Shown: piece by piece, positions 63,863-64,000 of the stretch | Layout of the letters: each line of letters starts with the position of its first letter | Numbering within the stretch: the stretch's first letter is position 1 | From: Eleginops maclovinus | Lineage: Eukaryota > Chordata > Actinopteri > Perciformes > Eleginopidae | DNA: 64,000 nt | NCBI RefSeq assembly: GCF_036324505.1 | Contig: NC_086366.1 | Span: 9,975,927 to 10,039,926, forward strand | Reading direction: 5' to 3' | Program-made: the position numbers and the translations under genes | Notes under the pieces: generated by a model | The model's database searches: none | Seen by the model: only the letters and a program-made list of their open reading frames with translations | What the model was told of the DNA's origin: nothing

Positions 63863-64000
63863 GTCAGAATATAATAACAGAGTACTGATGCTAAAAAATC
63901 AATGCCTCGCTATCTCTCAGGCCCGCTATCTGTTTTTTTTTAACCAAGATAGTTGGGTCATTTATCATCAAGCAATCAATGAAACTGTACTAGTGTTGCT

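Overview
This window is vertebrate nuclear DNA, almost certainly from a ray-finned (teleost, probably percomorph) fish. The evidence is intron-split genes with GT-AG junctions, a dense load of (CA)n/(TG)n microsatellites, an L2-type LINE 3' fragment, a tRNA-derived SINE with a B box, and repeats I recognise as common in teleosts. There is no bacterial operon, CRISPR array, rRNA or functional tRNA gene. Most of the window is non-coding, and most long open frames are read-through of dinucleotide repeats.

Layout. 1-34 kb is gene-poor DNA with no exon chain I can support. It holds microsatellites, a SINE at 3.57-3.74 kb, a minus-strand L2 LINE fragment at 16.24-16.80 kb, a 148-bp segment present twice (20.3 and 29.0 kb) between CA tracts, and a polypurine block at 32.6-33.0 kb. 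34.6-39.9 kb on the minus strand is a complete eight-exon B7-family gene (CD80/CD86-like): leader, IgV, IgC, transmembrane segment and short tail, 287 residues. Its ATG is the last three bases of exon 1, and a PU.1/Ets-type site lies about 50 bp upstream. 40.0-42.7 kb is intergenic with a (TA)n tract. 42.7-43.8 kb is the likely promoter and 5' UTR region of the next gene, with a perfect RFX X-box match. From 43,803 to the right edge, on the plus strand, runs the 5' part of dync2h1, the cytoplasmic dynein-2 (retrograde intraflagellar transport) heavy chain. I resolved 37 consecutive coding exons, covering about 1,777 residues: the tail, the linker and the start of AAA1 including Walker A and Walker B. 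The remaining AAA modules, stalk and C-terminus lie beyond the window.

The two genes are divergent (head to head, about 3 kb between the X-box and the first exon of the B7 gene) and have no obvious shared function: one is an immune co-stimulatory receptor ligand, the other a ciliary motor. The main oddities are a one-base deletion in dync2h1 exon 17 that would truncate the protein at about residue 777, two dync2h1 exons whose 3' splice sites sit directly against very long (TG)n tracts, and an unexplained CpG-rich open segment in intron 5. No clearly new biological system is evident.
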